Shown here piece by piece: positions 60,877 through 64,000 of a stretch of DNA of 64,000 nucleotides (the stretch's first letter is position 1; every line of letters starts with the position of its first letter). Under the pieces are notes generated by a model. That model worked only from the letters and a program-made list of their open reading frames with translations. It was not told the DNA's origin and ran no database searches. This DNA is from Cutibacterium sp. (lineage in GTDB: Bacteria > Actinomycetota > Actinomycetes > Propionibacteriales > Propionibacteriaceae), in contig NZ_JAUNEJ010000003.1 of assembly GCF_030525615.1 (NCBI RefSeq), positions 106,711 through 170,710 on the forward strand. Reading direction: 5' to 3'. The position numbers were made by a program, and so were the translations under genes.

Positions 60877-62129
60877 CACGCCTCCTTGTGGATGACAGTC
60901 GAAGCTCGGTCGGGAGAAAGCCAACGTTTCGCGGCCTCGGCGACCTGGTCGGCAGTGACCGCGCGAACCCGGTCGAGGTAGGTGTTAACGAGGTTGGCGT
61001 CGCCCAACAGGGTCTCGTGCATATTGAGCAGGTCAGCCCGTTCGTCGACGACCGCCAGGGACTCCAACCAGCCCCTCTCCACCTGGGCTCGGGCGCGTTC
61101 CAGTTCGGCTTGGCGCGGCCCCTCGGCGGCGACCGCGGCGATGATCTCGTCAACGGCCCCAGTCAGCTCTTCCTCACAGACCCCCGGCTTGAGGTGGGCC
61201 GACAGCAACGCAGCCGAGGATCCTCGCGATAGTCCGAAGTCGTTCATCGCGACCCCATCGACCAGATGACGTTCCCTCTCCAGGGTGCGGACGAGACGCG
61301 AACTCATCCCGGACCCGATGACGTCGATGGCCATCGCCACGGCGAGATTGTCGGGGTCGGTGATGGGCGGGGTGGCCCAGGACCGGGTCACCGAGGTTCG
61401 AGGTACCGCACGTTCGACGACCACTCTCGGGTTGTCGTGGCGAACTGGTCCCTGGATGCGCGTCGGGAGGCTTCCGGTGGCAGCAGGGACCGCCCCCAGA
61501 TATTTCTCGGCGAAGGCGAGACCCTCGTCGGCCTCGACGCACCCAGAAATGACGAGAACGGCGTTGTCGGGCCGATACCAGGTGGAGTGGAAAGATGCCA
61601 CGTCGTCGAGGCAGGCGGCATCGAGGTCGGGAACCGACCCGATCGTTGAATGGCCGTACGGGTGCGTTTTCCCGAATCTCCCGTCCAGGAGCAGATCGAG
61701 CAGATCGCCGTACGGGGTGTTGTCGTAGCGTTGCCGCTTCTCCTCCTTGACGACCTCCCGCTGGGTGGTGAGGTTCTCCTCGGTGACGGCGAGGTGGGCC
61801 AACCGCTCGGCCTCCAACCACAACGCCAGTTCGAGAGCCCCGGCGGGAACCGTCTCGAAATAGTTGGTGCGGTCGAAGCTGGTTGAGGCATTGGCCGATC
61901 CACCTACCGACTCAATGGTGGCCAGGTGTTCGCTCGACGCGATTCCGCTCGTGGTACCCGAGAACATCAGGTGCTCGAAAAGGTGGGCAAACCCGAAATG
62001 GCCCGCCTCCTCGTCAGCCGATCCCACCCGGTACCAGATGTTGACGGCCACCCCGGGAGAGGTGGTGTCCGGGTTGACGACCACGCGCATCCCATTGTCA
62101 AGGGCCGTGCGGTGTATGTGAAGTGACAT
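60876..62129 (-). CDS. M16 zinc metallopeptidase (catalytic subunit)
   Basis: 417 residues. The inverted zinc motif is HLFEH (in AHLFEHLMFSGT), with the downstream Glu in LTTQREVVKEEKRQRYDN. These are MPP-beta/PqqF-like peptidases; with the next gene they form a two-gene unit. The start ending at 62129 (MSLHIHRT) is chosen for the N-terminal length; an ATG ending at 62141 adds four residues. Substrates are not visible from sequence; processing of peptides or quality control is the family norm. Confidence 0.9.
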   Translation of the reverse strand: MSLHIHRTALDNGMRVVVNPDTTSPGVAVNIWYRVGSADEEAGHFGFAHLFEHLMFSGTTSGIASSEHLATIESVGGSANASTSFDRTNYFETVPAGALELALWLEAERLAHLAVTEENLTTQREVVKEEKRQRYDNTPYGDLLDLLLDGRFGKTHPYGHSTIGSVPDLDAACLDDVASFHSTWYRPDNAVLVISGCVEADEGLAFAEKYLGAVPAATGSLPTRIQGPVRHDNPRVVVERAVPRTSVTRSWATPPITDPDNLAVAMAIDVIGSGMSSRLVRTLERERHLVDGVAMNDFGLSRGSSAALLSAHLKPGVCEEELTGAVDEIIAAVAAEGPRQAELERARAQVERGWLESLAVVDERADLLNMHETLLGDANLVNTYLDRVRAVTADQVAEAAKRWLSPDRASTVIHKEA

Positions 62130-62332
62130 GGCTTCGAGCATAGGGGCAATCGGTAACGATGTAACGCGGCTCATGGTGGTGATTCGGTGTGCAAACGGTG
62201 GTGCTGTCACCCCTCATGGCAGGGGCCGCAGTTTTACCCCGATCACCACAGGCGGGCAACACCAAGCTCCGTGTGACAACCGAGAACACCACCTACCCCA
62301 GTTCGTCGTTATCGCGCCGTACTCTGGAAGAT

Positions 62333-62752
62333 ATGCAGACGCAGCGAAACGTGGTGTCCCACGCCTTGCAACGCCGTCACACCCTGGAGGCGTTGCTCAG
62401 CCCCCAGGTCGACCTCAACGCTCCCACAGCGTGCGATGCCGACCCCATGCTGGTGCGCGCCGCCATGCACCACGGCGAACCTCTAGACCATGACTGCCCT
62501 GTCTGTGAGTCCCCTCGGCTGGTCTTGCTGCGCCACGTGTTCGGTCACCAATTGGGTCAGTACTCGGGGCGCATCCGTACTCTCGACGAGCTCGAGGAGA
62601 TGGAGCACCAGTTCGGTGAGTTCCGTGTCTACGAGGTAGAGGTTTGCCCCGACTGCCGCTGGAACCACATCCTCGTCGATTACGTCCTTGGAGATGGTCG
62701 ACGTCGCCGCCCGCCGCGCCATCAGCCAACCGTGGAGGACCTTTATGGCTGA
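62333..62752 (+). CDS. DUF5318-family zinc-ribbon protein
   Basis: 139 residues. Two Cys pairs (CPVC near 56 and CPDC near 107) form a zinc-ribbon; HALQRRHTLEALLSPQVDL and ILVDYVLGDGRRRRPPRHQPT frame it. In mycobacteria the same family member (Rv0049) precedes the class A PBP ponA1; here the gene overlaps the PBP start by eight bases, the same pairing. Function unknown; the conserved pairing suggests a link to cell-wall growth. No good ribosome site is seen before ATG 62333. Confidence 0.8.
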   Translation: MQTQRNVVSHALQRRHTLEALLSPQVDLNAPTACDADPMLVRAAMHHGEPLDHDCPVCESPRLVLLRHVFGHQLGQYSGRIRTLDELEEMEHQFGEFRVYEVEVCPDCRWNHILVDYVLGDGRRRRPPRHQPTVEDLYG

Positions 62753-64000
62753 TCGCAAATCTGCCAAGCGGTCAGCCCGCCGAGGGGGTTCCACATCCAA
62801 GGGCGGTGCCCGATCAGCCCGCCGCGCTACCAGGCCACAGCTCAGCTCGCACCGCAAGACGGCCCCGCACCGCAAGACGGCAAGGCGCAACAAGATGACA
62901 GGGCGCAGCAAGAAGGCACAGCGCAGCAAGACGACCAAGTTCCTGCGGGGCCTGATCGGAACAATCTTGGCGTTGGCGATCATCGCCGTCATTGGCGTTT
63001 TCGTCGCATATCAGCGCACCGACCTTCCCGACCCCAACCACGACTTCCAGACGAACACCTCGTTTATTTATTACCGTGACGGGAGCCGACTCGGGTCGTT
63101 CTCGGTCCAGAACCGTCAGTCGATTCCGTATGAGTCAATGCCCAAGAACCTTCGCAATGCCGTCGTATCGGCCGAGAATCGCAGCTTCTGGACGGATCCC
63201 GGTATCTCGGTCAAGGGCATGATTCGTGCCGCATGGACCATTGCTCGTGGCGGTGAAATGCAGGGTGGTTCGACGATCACTCAGCAGTACATCAAGGTGT
63301 TGTACCTGTCCCAGGAACGCACCATAAGCCGTAAGTTCAAGGAACTCTTCCTTGCGGTCAAGACGAGTAAGGAGGTGCCCAAGGAGGACATCCTTGCGGG
63401 TTACCTCAACACTATTTATTTCGGCCGGGGCGCATACGGGGTCCAGGCTGCCGCGAAGGCGTTCTTCTACACGGACGCCTCCAAGCTCACCTTGTCCCAG
63501 TCGGCTGTGCTGGCCTCGGTCATCAACAGCCCGGGCAACTTCGACCCCAACGGCGGAGTGGCCGCCCGCGAGAGGTTGTTGCAGCGGTACCGCTACGTTC
63601 TCGACGGTATGCTCGAGGCCGGCAACATTACCCAGGCCCAGCATGATGAGGCCTATCGCGAGTTGCCGAAGTTCCCGAAGGTCCCCAACTACAACCGGTG
63701 GGCTGGAACCGACGGCTACCTGATGAAGATGGTCCATGACGAACTCATCGCGAACGGGTTCTCAGACCAGCAGATCAAGGGCGGCGGGCTGAAGGTGACG
63801 ACCACCCTCGATCGAAAGGACCAGCAGGCAGCGGTTGCTGCCGGACAAAAGTACAAGAAGATCGCCGGTCGCAACGCGGGTTCCAAGGGGCCTCAGAACC
63901 TTCATCCTGCGCTTGCGTCGGTTGATGTCAAGACCGGTGGTGTGTTGGCCATGTACGGCGGTGACGACTACATCTCCAACACTCGTAACTGGACTCGCAC
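62745..64000 (+). CDS. class A penicillin-binding protein, PonA1-like (5' part)
   Basis: The first 418 residues, running off the window. A 70-residue Lys/Arg-rich cytoplasmic tail (SAKRSARRGGSTSKGGARSA, then many K/R), a membrane anchor (about 67-90), and the GT51 transglycosylase domain: AVVSAENRSFWTDPGISVKG with the catalytic Glu, GGSTITQQYIK, YLNTIYFGRGAYGVQAAAKA. The transpeptidase domain is starting (PALASVDVKTGGVLAMYGGDD). It polymerises and cross-links peptidoglycan. GGAGGA lies before ATG 62745, overlapping the DUF5318 gene. Confidence 0.95.
   Translation, partial: MADRKSAKRSARRGGSTSKGGARSARRATRPQLSSHRKTAPHRKTARRNKMTGRSKKAQRSKTTKFLRGLIGTILALAIIAVIGVFVAYQRTDLPDPNHDFQTNTSFIYYRDGSRLGSFSVQNRQSIPYESMPKNLRNAVVSAENRSFWTDPGISVKGMIRAAWTIARGGEMQGGSTITQQYIKVLYLSQERTISRKFKELFLAVKTSKEVPKEDILAGYLNTIYFGRGAYGVQAAAKAFFYTDASKLTLSQSAVLASVINSPGNFDPNGGVAARERLLQRYRYVLDGMLEAGNITQAQHDEAYRELPKFPKVPNYNRWAGTDGYLMKMVHDELIANGFSDQQIKGGGLKVTTTLDRKDQQAAVAAGQKYKKIAGRNAGSKGPQNLHPALASVDVKTGGVLAMYGGDDYISNTRNWTR

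Overview
The window is high-GC actinobacterial DNA, most probably from Cutibacterium (formerly Propionibacterium), likely C. acnes. That name is an inference from gene content: a thiamine operon behind a TPP riboswitch, a B12-riboswitch operon with CobN and chelatase subunits, Dyp peroxidase plus catalase, MMPL and YhgE/Pip proteins, a GH20 hexosaminidase, and M16 peptidases with DUF5318 and a class A PBP. No 16S rRNA or other marker gene is present to prove it. Genes are packed tightly, often with 4-base stop/start overlaps.

Layout. 1-1.45 kb: the start of a sugar-binding lipoprotein gene behind a LacI repressor with a 33-bp dyad operator. 1.5-2.9 kb: two hypothetical genes and short tandem repeats. 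2.9-7.2 kb: a FtsX-type ABC permease, its ATPase and a NarL-type response regulator. Its likely partner kinase lies 6.5 kb away (13.7-15.0 kb), separated by decayed gene fragments, an amino-sugar ABC transporter with a small membrane protein, and a GH20 hexosaminidase. This looks like an insertion between the two halves of a two-component system. 15.2-26.8 kb: galE; TetR, MMPL and YhgE/Pip export genes; an aldehyde dehydrogenase; glycogen phosphorylase.

26.9-29.8 kb is an AT-richer accessory patch. It holds a three-gene small-peptide locus (secreted 60-aa ORF, coupled 31-aa Cys peptide, 78-aa membrane protein), transposase remnants, and an MFS exporter broken by one extra G in a G7 tract. 30-37.6 kb: phosphofructokinase; a membrane-anchored copper nitrite reductase fusion with its Cys-rich regulator; Dyp peroxidase; a small acetyltransferase; catalase.

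37.8-52.8 kb is the most striking part: nine minus-strand genes behind one cobalamin riboswitch. They encode a binding protein, permease and ATPase of the BtuFCD/FecBCD type, a radical SAM/SPASM enzyme, a CobN-type chelatase, ChlD- and ChlI-type AAA+ subunits, and two half-ABC exporters with complementary ATPase-site defects. Almost every junction overlaps by 1-4 bases. Together they could import, re-metallate or modify, and export a corrinoid or other metallo-tetrapyrrole. A CblS-like (alpha-ribazole kinase) gene lies just upstream on the same strand.

53.8-58.3 kb: the TPP-riboswitch operon thiD-tenA fusion, MFS transporter, thiM, thiE. 58.3-59.3 kb: scraps of a prophage beside tRNA-Ala(TGC). 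59.4-64 kb: a long perfect inverted repeat, a pair of M16 peptidases (one catalytic, one without the zinc motif), a DUF5318 protein and the start of a bifunctional penicillin-binding protein that runs off the window. Most long antisense open frames (over glgP, the aldehyde dehydrogenase and the Pip gene) are GC-driven shadows and were left out.
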